Below the pieces are notes generated by a model that worked only from the letters and a program-made list of their open reading frames with translations, did no database searches and was not told where the DNA came from. This document shows, one piece after another, positions 35,624 through 44,553 of a stretch of DNA of 64,000 nucleotides. Within the stretch, counting starts at the first letter, position 1. The number at the start of each line of letters is the position of its first letter. This DNA is from Halapricum salinum (GTDB lineage Archaea > Halobacteriota > Halobacteria > Halobacteriales > Haloarculaceae), in contig NZ_CP031310.1 in NCBI RefSeq assembly GCF_004799665.1, positions 2,782,887 through 2,846,886 of the forward strand. The letters run 5' to 3'. A program made the position numbers and the translations under genes.

Positions 35624-36187
35624 TCAGTCGCCGAGCAGCCGATAATAGCAGACGTCTGCGACCGTCGGAAACACCAACGTGGCAGCGATTCCGACCGCGG
35701 CGGCACAGGCGACAGCGATACCCGGGCCGCCGAGGAGTGCTTCGACCGCCAGCCCCCCGTAGATCGCGACCAGCAGCGTCGCGTTGTAGTAGAGTGCTCG
35801 GAGCGCTAGCAGCGAGTAGCGAGTCGACACCCACCCGAGCGTCTCCGAGCCGAGGGGCGTGATCCAGCCGCCCCGGAGGAGTGTCGCGACGCCGACCATC
35901 GCAAACCACGCTGCCAGCGTCGGAGCGGTCAGTGGCTGGTCCACGAACGGGTGGGTCACCCAGACGTACACGAGCACGGGGAGGCTGAACACCGAAATGT
36001 CGGCGTAGACGCTCACGAGGTCGTCGAGCGTCCGGCCGAACCAGCTCTTTTCGACGACCGCGAGCGAGCCGATCCCGTACCACGTCCGACGCTTGTGCGA
36101 GTTCGCCGCTCGCGTGTTCCGCGTCTGCGAGCGAGGGATGACGTCTTCGGGGTCTCGATCAGCCGTCTCCCATGGCACGGGCTCCAT
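35624..36187 (-). CDS. Membrane protein, four TM segments
   Basis: A 187-residue protein with a polar, basic N-terminal 50 residues (RSQTRNTRAANSHKRRTW) and four predicted transmembrane helices (ISVFSLPVLVYVWVT, LAAWFAMVGVATLL, ALYYNATLLVAIYGGLAV, GIAVACAAAVGIAATLVF). I see no family motif. The start at 36187 (MEPVPWETADRD) is preferred; the frame opens ten codons earlier. It converges on cysK with a 17-nt gap. Confidence 0.7.
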   Translation of the reverse strand: MEPVPWETADRDPEDVIPRSQTRNTRAANSHKRRTWYGIGSLAVVEKSWFGRTLDDLVSVYADISVFSLPVLVYVWVTHPFVDQPLTAPTLAAWFAMVGVATLLRGGWITPLGSETLGWVSTRYSLLALRALYYNATLLVAIYGGLAVEALLGGPGIAVACAAAVGIAATLVFPTVADVCYYRLLGD

Positions 36188-36263
36188 CGTACCCGTAGTG
36201 GTGGCTCCCAGGCTCAAAACGTATTGGGTCGATTCGTGGCCGTCGACACTCGAGAGAGGCGAC

Positions 36264-36779
36264 TTACTCGAATTCGGCTTTCGTCACGCGAACTCTCACC
36301 GTCTCTTCGACGTCGCGCAGATCGTACTCCGGCAGTTCGGGGCCCGTGCGCGTGACGAACATAGGCTCGACAAGCTTCGGTGGCCGATCCTGCTCGATCT
36401 CCTCGTCGGCTCGCTCGTCCCCATCGTCGCCACCGCTCGTCCCTTGCTGGGCGACGCCGTAGATCTTCAGGAACCGCTCGGTCTCTTCGGCGGTGAGTTC
36501 GTTGTCCCGCACAGCGGTCGCGACGTCACGAGAGAGCCACTCGTCCTCGGAGACGCTCGGTTCGAGCACGAGCACGTCGTCGACGAACCGGACCAGATAC
36601 CAGTTGAGGTCGTTCAGCAGCGAGACGGCCGCGCCGAGACTGACGGTCTCGAGTGCGACGGCGTTGTCGTAGGGCTCCCTGAGGTCGTAGGTCGCCAGCG
36701 CGTTCCGGGAGGTTTCGCGGGAGAGCAGTTCGTACTGGAGGTTCACGTCCTCGTCGCCGAGCAGGCAGACCCGCGTCAT
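36264..36779 (-). CDS. Haloarchaeal DUF5804-type protein
   Basis: A 171-residue soluble acidic protein (MTRVCLLGDEDVNLQYELLSRETSRNAL...). It has an N-terminal alpha/beta segment, a central LNDLNWYLVRFVDDVLVLEPSV, and an Asp/Glu-rich loop at about 112-135 before a final strand (VEETVRVRVTKAEFE). It is a conserved haloarchaeal family without known function, often found beside thiI, which is the next gene upstream here (52-nt gap, same strand). Confidence 0.75.
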   Translation of the reverse strand: MTRVCLLGDEDVNLQYELLSRETSRNALATYDLREPYDNAVALETVSLGAAVSLLNDLNWYLVRFVDDVLVLEPSVSEDEWLSRDVATAVRDNELTAEETERFLKIYGVAQQGTSGGDDGDERADEEIEQDRPPKLVEPMFVTRTGPELPEYDLRDVEETVRVRVTKAEFE

Positions 36780-36831
36780 CGAGTGGACCCACGCAACCCC
36801 GCGGGAAAGCGATTTCGCTCGATTCCGTGCG

Positions 36832-38013
36832 TCACTCCTGCAACGACCGCACGGCAGCCGATCGCGCGCGGTCGAGCAGCCCGTCGGGTTCGGCCGACTC
36901 GACCTGCTCGATGGAGGCGTTTGTCTCGGGATAGGAGGGGGCGACTCGGTTGCAGCCGGCCTGGATCGACGAATCTTCGTAGGTTCCCAGCTCCCGGCCC
37001 TGGTTCATGATGTCGGTCTTGTCCCGCGTCAGGAGGGGCCGGTGGACCGGCAGGTCGACAGCGGCGTCGGTCACGGCGATGTTGGCGGTCGTCTGACTCG
37101 ACTTCTGCCCGACGGCCTCGCCGGTGACAATCCCGACGGCGTCGTGGTCCTCGGCGACTCGTTCGGCGGCAGCGAGCATGGCCCGCCGAAGTGAGAGCAT
37201 CCGCGTCGCCTCGACCTCGCGCATCAAATCCGCGACGATGTCACCGAAGTCGAGGACGCGCAGGTGCATGTCGTACTGGGGCGCGAGTCGGGCGAGGCGG
37301 TCGGCAGCCACGTCGGCGCGGGCGCGGTGGTCGACGCCGCCGTACTCGCCGAGGTCGACGTAGACGGGAATCACGGGCGAGCCGCGGCGCATGGCTTCCC
37401 AGGCGGCGACGGGCGAGTCGTGGCCGCCCGAGAGGAGGGCGACGAGTGGCTGCTGGCTGCCGAGCGGCAGCCCGGCCGGCCCCGAACGCTTCTCGACGAA
37501 AATAAAAGCCTTCTCGGGGCGAGCCTCGACGAACACAGTACAGTCGGGATCGTCCAGGTCAGCGACAGGGTCGTGTCCGAGACGATCGATCGTCTCGCCG
37601 ACGCGCTGGCCACCGTCCTGTTCGAGGTCGCGGCTGTCGAAGTCGTGGATCTCGTCACCGCCGGCCCGGTGAGCGTCGACGGCGAAGGTTCCACCGTCGT
37701 AGCAGGCTTCGGTCGTCCGTTCCATCGCGTCGAAGATGGGTTCGAGTGCCGGCTCGATCTTGACCGCGGGGCTTGCCGAGACGACGCCGAAGGCGTCGGT
37801 CGCGGCTTCCGTCGCAACTTCGATGTGCTCCGGGTCGGTCTCGACGTAGAGGCGGTTGCGCTCGGTCCGAACCCGCCCCGGGATGTCACGGTCCTCAAGG
37901 AGACACTCGATGTGGCCCTGGAGCTGGCGCTCCATCTTGATACGGACCTGATCGCTCTTGACGCCGAGTTCACCGTGTCGGACGACGATGGTCTCGGCTC
38001 CCGGCGGGTGCAT
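36832..38013 (-). CDS. thiI: tRNA 4-thiouridine synthetase ThiI, no rhodanese domain
   Basis: A 393-residue ThiI. N-terminal ferredoxin-like and THUMP domains (about 1-165) are followed by the PP-loop adenylation domain (LVALLSGGHDSPVAAWEAM at about 182-200). Further conserved sites are ATRMLSLRRAML, VTGEAVGQKSSQT and GCNRVAPSYPETN near the end, which holds a Cys. It adenylates U8 of tRNA for thiolation. The bacterial C-terminal rhodanese domain is absent, as is usual in archaea, so sulfur delivery must differ. The start MHPPGAETIVVRHGE at 38013 fits the family. Confidence 0.94.
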   Translation of the reverse strand: MHPPGAETIVVRHGELGVKSDQVRIKMERQLQGHIECLLEDRDIPGRVRTERNRLYVETDPEHIEVATEAATDAFGVVSASPAVKIEPALEPIFDAMERTTEACYDGGTFAVDAHRAGGDEIHDFDSRDLEQDGGQRVGETIDRLGHDPVADLDDPDCTVFVEARPEKAFIFVEKRSGPAGLPLGSQQPLVALLSGGHDSPVAAWEAMRRGSPVIPVYVDLGEYGGVDHRARADVAADRLARLAPQYDMHLRVLDFGDIVADLMREVEATRMLSLRRAMLAAAERVAEDHDAVGIVTGEAVGQKSSQTTANIAVTDAAVDLPVHRPLLTRDKTDIMNQGRELGTYEDSSIQAGCNRVAPSYPETNASIEQVESAEPDGLLDRARSAAVRSLQE

Positions 38014-38050
38014 GGCCCAGGGTTGACGACTGGCGTGTAAAGCCGTGTCG

Positions 38051-39253
38051 TTAGAAGGTCGAGAGCTTACCCTCGATGACGTTCTTCGTGACGTCGGTGA
38101 TGTTCGCCAGTTCCTCGTCGATGGCGGCCTCGACTTCACGTTCGACGTCGCCCACGGAGACGCCCTCCTCGGTCACGAGCTGTGCGTCGGCGACGTGGGG
38201 GTTGTCGATCGGCTGACCGATCTGGCTGAGTAGCCGGACCTGCACCTCGCGGATACCCTCGACCTGTTCGGCGACGGAGTGGGCGATCTCCGTCGAGAGG
38301 AGGTTGTAGATCTTCCCGATGTGGTTGACGGGGTTCTTCCCGGAGGTGGCTTCCATGCTCATCGGACGGTTCGGCGTGATGAGACCGTTCGCGCGATTGC
38401 CTCGGCCCACGGAGCCGTCGTCGCCCTGCTCGGCAGAGGTCCCTGTGGTCGTGAGGTAGATCGCACCGTCCTCGTAGTCGTCGGCCGTGTTGACGTGGAC
38501 CGTCACGTCGCGGTCGGTGTACTCGCCTGCGAGTTCGGTGACGTGCTCACGAACGCCCTCGATCACGTCGCGGTAGTCGGCCATGTCCTGGACGTAGTGG
38601 TCGATGATCGCGACAGCGACGGTCACGTCGATGTGGTCGCCCTCGCGCTTGCCCATGACCTTGACGTCCTGGCCGACTGCGGGGTTCTCATCGCCGTACT
38701 GACCGTTCAGCGAGCGCTCGGTGTTGAGCACGATCTGCTCGGTCTCGGTCAGCGGTGCGTGACCCACGCCGTAGGAGGTGTCGTTGGCCATGGGGACCGT
38801 CCCCTCCTCGCCGAAGACTTCCTGGAGGTCACCGCTGCCTTCGCCGAGTTTGACGTCGACGATGACGTCCTTGCCGACGTCCAGATCGGGGAACGTCTCG
38901 TCGAGGTAGTCTCGCGCTGCTTCGAGCGCGATCGATTCGGCGGGGAAGCGCTGCCCCTCGTAGGTCTTGGTCGCGCGGCCGACCACGAGGAGATAGATCG
39001 GGTCGAGAACTTCGCCGCCGCCGAAGGCGGGCGCGGCCGTCCCGGCGACGAGCTGGGTCTCGTCGGTGTTGTAGTGCAGGACCGTCCCGTAGCGGTCGAG
39101 GTACTCCTGTGCGAGTGCGCGCGAGACGCTCTCTGCGACGCCATCACAGATCGAGTCCGGGTGGCCGATCCCCTTTCGCTCGACGATCTCGACGTCCTGG
39201 TCTTCGACTGCGCTTTCTCCTGTGGCTTTGACGCGAATGTTCCGCTGACTCAT
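38051..39253 (-). CDS. mat: Archaeal methionine adenosyltransferase
   Basis: A 400-residue archaeal-type AdoMet synthetase, distinct in sequence from bacterial MetK. Signatures: [91 protein letters not shown] (split across the active loop) and [20 protein letters not shown]. It makes S-adenosylmethionine from methionine and ATP. The start at 39253 ([10 protein letters not shown]) is preferred over the Met two residues upstream. It lies 37 nt before thiI in the same direction. Confidence 0.96.
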   Translation of the reverse strand: MSQRNIRVKATGESAVEDQDVEIVERKGIGHPDSICDGVAESVSRALAQEYLDRYGTVLHYNTDETQLVAGTAAPAFGGGEVLDPIYLLVVGRATKTYEGQRFPAESIALEAARDYLDETFPDLDVGKDVIVDVKLGEGSGDLQEVFGEEGTVPMANDTSYGVGHAPLTETEQIVLNTERSLNGQYGDENPAVGQDVKVMGKREGDHIDVTVAVAIIDHYVQDMADYRDVIEGVREHVTELAGEYTDRDVTVHVNTADDYEDGAIYLTTTGTSAEQGDDGSVGRGNRANGLITPNRPMSMEATSGKNPVNHIGKIYNLLSTEIAHSVAEQVEGIREVQVRLLSQIGQPIDNPHVADAQLVTEEGVSVGDVEREVEAAIDEELANITDVTKNVIEGKLSTF

Positions 39254-39312
39254 TACCACCGCTTGGCCGCCCGGTGCTCTATAACTTACGGAAACTTTTC
39301 GCGTTCGTCTGA

Positions 39313-39864
39313 TTACTCCTGGGTATCCCCAGCGAGGAGGAGGCCAAGATAGGAGGTCTGGGTCTGCTCGTCGGGATCCAGTCCGAGGTCCCGCAGGAGG
39401 TCGAACGCCTGCTCGCGGGCGGGCCCGACCTCGCCTTCGGTTTCGACGGCAGTCTCGACTTCGACGAACTCGCCCACGCCGTCGACGCGGTCGAGCGTGA
39501 CGATGAATTCTCGGATTGCGTATCGCTCACGCTCTTTACGGACGGTCGCCGCAGGATCGAATCCCAGCGACTCGGCGATCGATCGCATGACTTCGCCGTC
39601 GTGGACGCGCGTCTCGAACTCCTCGCGGGTCTTGGAGTCGGCTTCGACGAGCGGTCCCTTGTAGGTGATCCGCGTCTCGGTATCGCTTCCAACAGTCTCC
39701 TCACGGACGCGGAATGCCTCGTCTGTCGCCGCGAAATCGCGGTGGGGTGCGTCGTAGTAGGTGTCGACCTGTTCGACGCTGTCGACGTGTTCGGCCCCGA
39801 GCTCGTCGAGTCGCTGGCGGACGGCTTCGAGGTCGGCTTCGACCTTCACCTCGACTTCGTACAT
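39313..39864 (-). CDS. CYTH domain protein (class IV adenylate cyclase-like)
   Basis: A 183-residue CYTH/triphosphate tunnel metalloenzyme. The N-terminal ExExK signature is EVEVK in MYEVEVKVEAD. Tunnel residues follow in DTYYDAPHRDF, EAFRVREE, TRITYKGP, RKERERYAI, LDRVDGVGEFVEVE and the C-terminal TSYLGLLL. Archaeal members are annotated as CyaB adenylate cyclase, but many hydrolyse inorganic triphosphate or thiamine triphosphate; activity cannot be chosen here. The next same-strand gene is mat. Confidence 0.9.
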   Translation of the reverse strand: MYEVEVKVEADLEAVRQRLDELGAEHVDSVEQVDTYYDAPHRDFAATDEAFRVREETVGSDTETRITYKGPLVEADSKTREEFETRVHDGEVMRSIAESLGFDPAATVRKERERYAIREFIVTLDRVDGVGEFVEVETAVETEGEVGPAREQAFDLLRDLGLDPDEQTQTSYLGLLLAGDTQE

Positions 39865-39924
39865 ACCGGGGGGTCGGCGGCCCGGGACAAAAGTCGCCCG
39901 TTCGTCCGCGCGACGAAACGTTGT

Positions 39925-39932
39925 CCTTAAGA
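39925..39932 (+). promoter_or_regulatory. TATA-like box of the FKBP gene
   Basis: CCTTAAGA at 39925-39932, preceded by a purine-rich BRE-like CGAAACG, lies 24 nt before the ATG at 39956. The layout indicates a leaderless mRNA and fixes the start. Confidence 0.55.
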
Positions 39933-39955
39933 GTGCAAAGAGGGACAGACGAACT

Positions 39956-40924
39956 ATGAGTAACGAATCCGAGGCCGAGGAGGCCGACGTGGACGACGTC
40001 GAAGAAGACGTCGAGAACGAGACGGCCGATGAAGAGAGCGAGGGACTCCAGCGCGGCGATTTCGTCGAACTCGATTACACCGCCTGGACCGTCGAAGGCG
40101 AACAGCTCGTGGACACGACCGACCCCGAGGTCGCCGAGGAAGAGGGCGTCGGTGAGGACCAGGAGTTCGGTCCGCGCACGGTCGTGCTGGGGCAGGGCCA
40201 CATCTTCCAGGCCGTCGAAGACGACATCGTCGGCAAGGACGTCGGTGACTCCGGGACCGTCGTCGTCTCCGCAGCGGAAGCGTTCGGCGAGTACGACGAG
40301 GAAGAGGTCCGCACCGTGAGCGCGAACAAGATCCCCGAAGACGACCGCTACCCCGGTGCGCACGTCGACGTCGGCGGCGAGCACGGTCACGTCGAGACGA
40401 TCATCGGCGGCCGCGCACGCGTCGACTTCAACCACCCGCTCGCGGGCGAGGACATCGAGTACGAGTACGAGATCCTCCGCGAGATCGAGGACCGCGAGGA
40501 GAAAGCCAGCGGCCTCATCGAGATGTTCCTCGACATGGAACTCGACGTCTGGTTCGAGACCGACACCGTCGAGGAAGAGCAGCTCGTCGAACCCGACGAG
40601 GACGACGAGGACGCCGAGCCCGAGACTGAAACGGTGGAGGTCGAGAAGGACACCCTCTACATCGAGGCGACGCCGCAGCTCACGATGAACCAGCAGTGGA
40701 TGATGGGCAAACAGCAGATCGCCCAGCAGCTCACCCAGCAGCTCGATGTCGACCGCATCATCGTCCAGGAGGAGATCGGCGGTGGCGGCATGATGGGCGG
40801 CATGGGCGGCATGATGGGCGGTATGGGCGGCGGCGACGTCGACATCGAAGAGGCCGTCGAGGACATGGATCTCGAAGACGAGGATATCGACGCCGACGAG
40901 ATCGTCGAAGAACTGGAAGACTAA
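39956..40924 (+). CDS. FKBP-type peptidyl-prolyl isomerase, Met/Gly-rich tail
   Basis: A 322-residue SlyD-like FKBP. After an acidic tail (about 1-30) comes the split FKBP domain (LQRGDFVELDYTAWTVEGEQLVDTT; TVVLGQGHIFQAVEDDIVGKDVGD) with the insert-in-flap domain (about 125-180, NHPLAGEDIEYEYEI). A C-terminal extension with a separate domain follows (about 185-265). It then has a Met/Gly-rich stretch (about 275-295: repeated GGMMGGMGG) and an acidic end. It acts as prolyl isomerase and chaperone in the cytoplasm. The Met/Gly stretch resembles GroEL-type tails and could also bind soft metals; both are inference. Confidence 0.92.
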   Translation: MSNESEAEEADVDDVEEDVENETADEESEGLQRGDFVELDYTAWTVEGEQLVDTTDPEVAEEEGVGEDQEFGPRTVVLGQGHIFQAVEDDIVGKDVGDSGTVVVSAAEAFGEYDEEEVRTVSANKIPEDDRYPGAHVDVGGEHGHVETIIGGRARVDFNHPLAGEDIEYEYEILREIEDREEKASGLIEMFLDMELDVWFETDTVEEEQLVEPDEDDEDAEPETETVEVEKDTLYIEATPQLTMNQQWMMGKQQIAQQLTQQLDVDRIIVQEEIGGGGMMGGMGGMMGGMGGGDVDIEEAVEDMDLEDEDIDADEIVEELED

Positions 40925-41354
40925 ACTTTTTCCACTCGGGTTCGAGTCGCGCCTCCGGCGCGCTCGAACCGCTCGTGCAAAAACTTTAGCGATCCAAAAA
41001 GGCCGGATGCTCGGTCTTCGACCTCGCATCCGGTGAAACGCCTCACTTCGTTCGGCGTATGCTTCGGTCGATAGCTACAGTTCGAACTGCTGGAAATTTG
41101 AATCGAGTCCGAATCGCGACCTCTCAGCGGTGTCGCGCATTTCAGCGGTCGAAAGCCCTGAGAGATACTCACTCAGATGGATCAGGACTGCTGTGCGGTT
41201 GGGGGCAGTTGCGAAGTAGCATACGCGCCTTCGGCGCGTTTCACCGCGAGCGCGCTACCGCACGCTCGCGGCCTTTTTCCCCAAGTTTTTGCGCTTGAGT
41301 GGTCCGCCTCGCGCCGACAGGCGCGAGTGCGAGACCCGACGCAGCAAAAAGTGG
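40925..41354. repeat. Paired multi-hairpin 3' elements between convergent genes
   Basis: Two facing copies of the element seen after menB. Copy 1 (+): ACTTTTTCC right after the FKBP stop, a long hairpin (40939-40970), core GCAAAAACTT 40977-40986 and AAAAAGGCC 40996-41004, then hairpin 41003-41010/41026-41033. Copy 2 (minus, after the RecA-like gene): CCACTTTTT opposite 41346-41354, hairpin 41308-41315/41320-41327, 24-bp core 41270-41293, hairpins 41244-41252/41263-41271 and 41223-41229/41233-41239. The 190 bp between the copies hold nothing I can call. Confidence 0.8.
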
Positions 41355-41984
41355 CTAGGCGATATCCCGGCTCGTGTCGATGGAGACCTCTTCGACGAGG
41401 TTGAGCTTGATGACGTTGGTCGGCGCGCGCCCGCCACGGAATTTCGGGATCGCGAGCTGGTTTTCGACCTCGTCGCCCTGGATCCGCGTGTCCATGTTGA
41501 AGATGACGTCCGCGAAGTGCTCGGTGGTGTCACGCAGCGGCGGGACCGACCGGCCGTCCAGACAGTGTAACACGGCAAGGCTGCCGGTGTTGAAGATGTG
41601 ATTCTGGAGGTCGTTCATGAACGAACGGAACCGCGACGGCGGTTCTTGCTCTTCGAGGACGTTCAGCGGATCGATGATCAGATTCGATGTCTCTGGGAGC
41701 GCGCTCACCAGTTTCGAGGCGTTGTCCAGCGGTGCTTCCCCGGAGACGTGCCTGACCGTAGGCTCGCCGGTGTTGGTCGGGGAGTTCGAGAGGCTGTCGC
41801 GGATGGCCTGTTCCGACCGATCGAGCGAGAGATAGAGCGTCCCGCGCGTCGCGGTGAGTTCGTACAGAAACAGCTCTGCCTGACTCGCCGGGTTGGCGTT
41901 CAAGACGACGATACTGCCGGCCGGGATCCCCCCATCGAGCTTGCGATCGAGGACGTCGATCCCGGTCCGGAGCCGATCCTGCAT
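41355..41984 (-). CDS. RecA-fold (RAD55/KaiC-like) ATPase homolog, degenerate P-loop
   Basis: A 209-residue protein of the RAD55/KaiC-like group common in haloarchaea: LRTGIDVLDRKLDGGIPAGSIVVLNANP, SLDRSEQAIRDSL, a Walker B-like strand SNLIIDPLNVLE and LAVLHCLDG. Where Walker A should be GxxxxGKT the sequence is ANPASQAEL, without Gly-Lys-Thr, so ATP binding is doubtful. It may be a regulatory pseudo-ATPase. It is divergent from pyrB with 164 nt of AT-richer DNA between. Confidence 0.8.
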   Translation of the reverse strand: MQDRLRTGIDVLDRKLDGGIPAGSIVVLNANPASQAELFLYELTATRGTLYLSLDRSEQAIRDSLSNSPTNTGEPTVRHVSGEAPLDNASKLVSALPETSNLIIDPLNVLEEQEPPSRFRSFMNDLQNHIFNTGSLAVLHCLDGRSVPPLRDTTEHFADVIFNMDTRIQGDEVENQLAIPKFRGGRAPTNVIKLNLVEEVSIDTSRDIA

Positions 41985-42148
41985 GTATCGTAGGATGGTT
42001 ATAGTTGCATGTGATTAAATATTGTGCTCGTATCGAATTCGACAGCAGGCAGACCTGTCAACCCGAAACATCTGGTTCGTATGGAGAATGTGATGTGTCT
42101 GGAACTGTGTCGGGAGATTCAAGAGCGTTCGCCGCGGGGATACGGTCG

Positions 42149-43063
42149 ATGCGGCACGACCACATTATCAGTCCGAAACAGCTCTCCAGAGAGGACATCG
42201 AGGAGGTGCTGGACCGAGCTGCCGACATCGCCGCGGACCCGTCGGCATACGGGGATCGCCACGCCGGGAAGTTGCTGGGCCTGTTGTTCTTCGAGCCGAG
42301 TACGCGCACGAAGATGAGTTTCACGGCGGCGATCAAGCGACTCGGCGGCGACGTCGTGGACATGGGACCGGTCGAGTACTCCAGCGTCAAGAAAGGCGAG
42401 AGCCTCGCAGACACTGTCCGGGTCGTCGAGGGCTACGCCGACGCGCTCGTGCTTCGCCACCCCAGCGAGGGCTCGGCGAAGATGGCAAGCGAGTTCGTCG
42501 ACGTCCCACTCCTCAACGGCGGCGACGGTGCCGGACAGCACCCGACGCAGACGCTGCTGGATCTCTATACGATCCGGGAGAACGCGGGGTTGGACGATCT
42601 GACGATCGGAGTCATGGGTGATTTGAAGTACGGGCGGACGGTGCACTCGCTGGCACACGCGCTGACGAACTTCGACGCCCATCAGCACTTCATCAGTCCC
42701 GAGAGTCTCCGTCTGCCGCGGTCGGTCCGGTACGATCTCCACGAGGCCGGCGCGACGATTCAGGAACACACGGAACTCGAGGAGGTGTTGCCGACGCTGG
42801 ACGTGCTGTACGTGACCCGGATCCAGAAGGAACGGTTCGCCGACGAGAACGAGTACCAGAAGGTCGCGGGCGAGTACCAGATCGACGCCGAGACGCTCGA
42901 AGCTGCCAGCGACGATCTGTCGGTGATGCACCCGCTACCGCGCGTCGACGAGATCGATCACGACATCGACGGTACCGACTACGCCACCTTCTTCGAGCAG
43001 GCACATAATGGCGTCCCGGTTCGGATGGCACTGCTCGACCTGCTACTGGAGGACGACTCATGA
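42149..43063 (+). CDS. pyrB: Aspartate carbamoyltransferase catalytic subunit
   Basis: PyrB, 304 residues, forming carbamoyl-aspartate in pyrimidine synthesis. Motifs: carbamoyl-phosphate site [13 protein letters not shown], the 80s loop [51 protein letters not shown] and HPLPRVDEI. The start [12 protein letters not shown] at 42149 matches the family; the frame is open 48 codons upstream through the promoter region. The last 4 nt overlap the pyrI start (ATGA), so the subunits are coupled. Confidence 0.97.
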   Translation: MRHDHIISPKQLSREDIEEVLDRAADIAADPSAYGDRHAGKLLGLLFFEPSTRTKMSFTAAIKRLGGDVVDMGPVEYSSVKKGESLADTVRVVEGYADALVLRHPSEGSAKMASEFVDVPLLNGGDGAGQHPTQTLLDLYTIRENAGLDDLTIGVMGDLKYGRTVHSLAHALTNFDAHQHFISPESLRLPRSVRYDLHEAGATIQEHTELEEVLPTLDVLYVTRIQKERFADENEYQKVAGEYQIDAETLEAASDDLSVMHPLPRVDEIDHDIDGTDYATFFEQAHNGVPVRMALLDLLLEDDS

Positions 43064-43524
43064 GCGACGACCAGAAACTCCGCGTCAGCAAGATTCGCAA
43101 CGGTACCGTCATCGACCACATCGCGGGCGGACAGGCGCTGAACGTCCTGGCGATCCTCGGGATCGACGGCACTGACGGCGAGCCGATCAGCATCGTGATG
43201 AACGCCCCGAGCGATCGACTCGGAACGAAAGACATCATCAAAGTCGAGGGTCGCGAGCTGAGCGAGGACGAACTCGACGTCCTCTCGCTGGTCGCGCCGG
43301 CGGCGTCGATCAACATCATCCGCGAGTACGACGTCGTCGACAAACACGTCGTCCACCGCCCAGAGGAGGTGATCGGCGTGCTAGAGTGTCCGAACCAGCA
43401 CTGTATCACGACCGAGAGCGAGCCGGTCGACTCACACTTCGAGGTCCTGGACGAGGGCGTCAGGTGCACCTACTGCGATACGATCATCCGTGAAGACCTC
43501 GCCGCGCACATCCTGGCTGGCTGA
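43060..43524 (+). CDS. pyrI: Aspartate carbamoyltransferase regulatory subunit
   Basis: PyrI, 154 residues. The N-terminal allosteric nucleotide-binding domain ([24 protein letters not shown]) is followed by the zinc domain with four Cys (CPNQHCIT... and CTYCDT) that contacts PyrB. It mediates CTP/ATP control of the enzyme. It overlaps pyrB by 4 nt. Confidence 0.97.
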   Translation: MSDDQKLRVSKIRNGTVIDHIAGGQALNVLAILGIDGTDGEPISIVMNAPSDRLGTKDIIKVEGRELSEDELDVLSLVAPAASINIIREYDVVDKHVVHRPEEVIGVLECPNQHCITTESEPVDSHFEVLDEGVRCTYCDTIIREDLAAHILAG

Positions 43525-43570
43525 CCGCCGAGGGGAAAGGTTTTGTCCGGGGGAATCGTTGGATTACGTG

Positions 43571-43645
43571 ATGTCGACGAAAGTGAAGCTACTGTTCGCC
43601 CTGCTCGCCCTCGCACTCGCGTACAAGCTCGTCGTCAAAGAGTAG
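43571..43645 (+). CDS. Possible 24-residue membrane peptide
   Basis: ATG at 43571, stop at 43643-43645. The product begins MSTKVKLLFALLAL, has one hydrophobic helix of about 14 residues, and ends LVVKE. It lies 46 nt after pyrI on the same strand. Lys on both sides of the helix and GC-rich third positions look protein-like, but the short length makes this uncertain. Confidence 0.4.
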   Translation: MSTKVKLLFALLALALAYKLVVKE

Positions 43646-43719
43646 CCTGCCGCTGTGAGGGGCTTGTCGTATCGTCGTTCGAACGTGACTGATTTGACGA
43701 CGCGGCCACGAACTCGATC

Positions 43720-44553
43720 ATGGTCGGCGTCGTCACGCGGAACGAACCCGAACTGACGTGGTCGGAGTTCGACCGCGCTTTCTACGAATGTAAGTCGGTC
43801 AGCGGTCGCGCTAGCGATCCCGTCAGCGAGGGGATCAACACGCTCTCGTGTTTCGCCGACAACGCTGCGGCGCGCGAACAACCAGATGTCCTCGCTCGCT
43901 CGCGCGAGGGTGAATCCGCTACGCGCGAGCGCCCCTACTTCGACTGGTCCCACATCTGCCCCACGCACGAGCCCTATCGTGAGGGATTGCTGGAGATGAT
44001 CGCCGACGCAGGCGCAGCCAGCGGCGACGTCCGTCTGGACGATGTCGGGTTTCCCCGCGGAGAGTACTGTCACTGCGAGCGCTGTAACGACGCCTTCGCC
44101 GACAGCGAGTTCGACGACCGCGGGCAGTGGCGCGCTGCGGTCATCACCGAGTTCGTCGCCGACGCTCGCGAGCGCGTCCCGGGTGATTTGATCCTCGCAC
44201 TCCATCCCGACCCTTATCCGGGCCATCTCTACGAGCGGAGCGGGATCGACCTCGACGCGATCGAGCCGCTGGTCGAGGAGTTCGTCGTCCCGCTGTACGA
44301 CACCAGCTACGGGACGACCTACTGGCTGGAGTCACTGGCGAGTGGCTTCGCGGATTTGCTCGACGCTCGCCTGACTGTCGAACTCTACGCGGTCGACGTG
44401 GACGTGGATGCACTGATCAACGCTACGAGAGTTGCCGAAACCTATGCCGACGACGTATGCTATGGCTACGACGCGAGTACTGCGAGAGTGGCGATCCGAC
44501 GCCGCTCTGCCGACGACCGCGACGGCGTCACCCACCGTCCGGACGAATCCTAA
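43720..44553 (+). CDS. Putative TIM-barrel glycosidase-like protein
   Basis: A 277-residue soluble haloarchaeal protein without an assigned function. The central part resembles uncharacterised glycoside-hydrolase-like barrels: ICPTHEPYREGLLEMI, then a strand ending in Asp (VRLDDVGFP) followed by a Cys cluster CHCERC (residues 117-122) and NDAF, then LILALHPDPYPG and VVPLYDTSYGTTYW. The Cys cluster probably binds zinc or forms disulfides. There is no signal peptide. Catalytic residues cannot be fixed. It overlaps the convergent Nudix gene by 4 nt. Confidence 0.65.
   Translation: MVGVVTRNEPELTWSEFDRAFYECKSVSGRASDPVSEGINTLSCFADNAAAREQPDVLARSREGESATRERPYFDWSHICPTHEPYREGLLEMIADAGAASGDVRLDDVGFPRGEYCHCERCNDAFADSEFDDRGQWRAAVITEFVADARERVPGDLILALHPDPYPGHLYERSGIDLDAIEPLVEEFVVPLYDTSYGTTYWLESLASGFADLLDARLTVELYAVDVDVDALINATRVAETYADDVCYGYDASTARVAIRRRSADDRDGVTHRPDES

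Noticed and set aside
34626..36083. A 485-codon minus-strand frame over cysK
   Set aside because: Antisense to a gene with complete cysteine synthase motifs; composition artefact.
39701..41029. A 442-codon minus-strand frame over the FKBP gene
   Set aside because: Antisense shadow; the + strand has FKBP motifs and a correctly spaced promoter.
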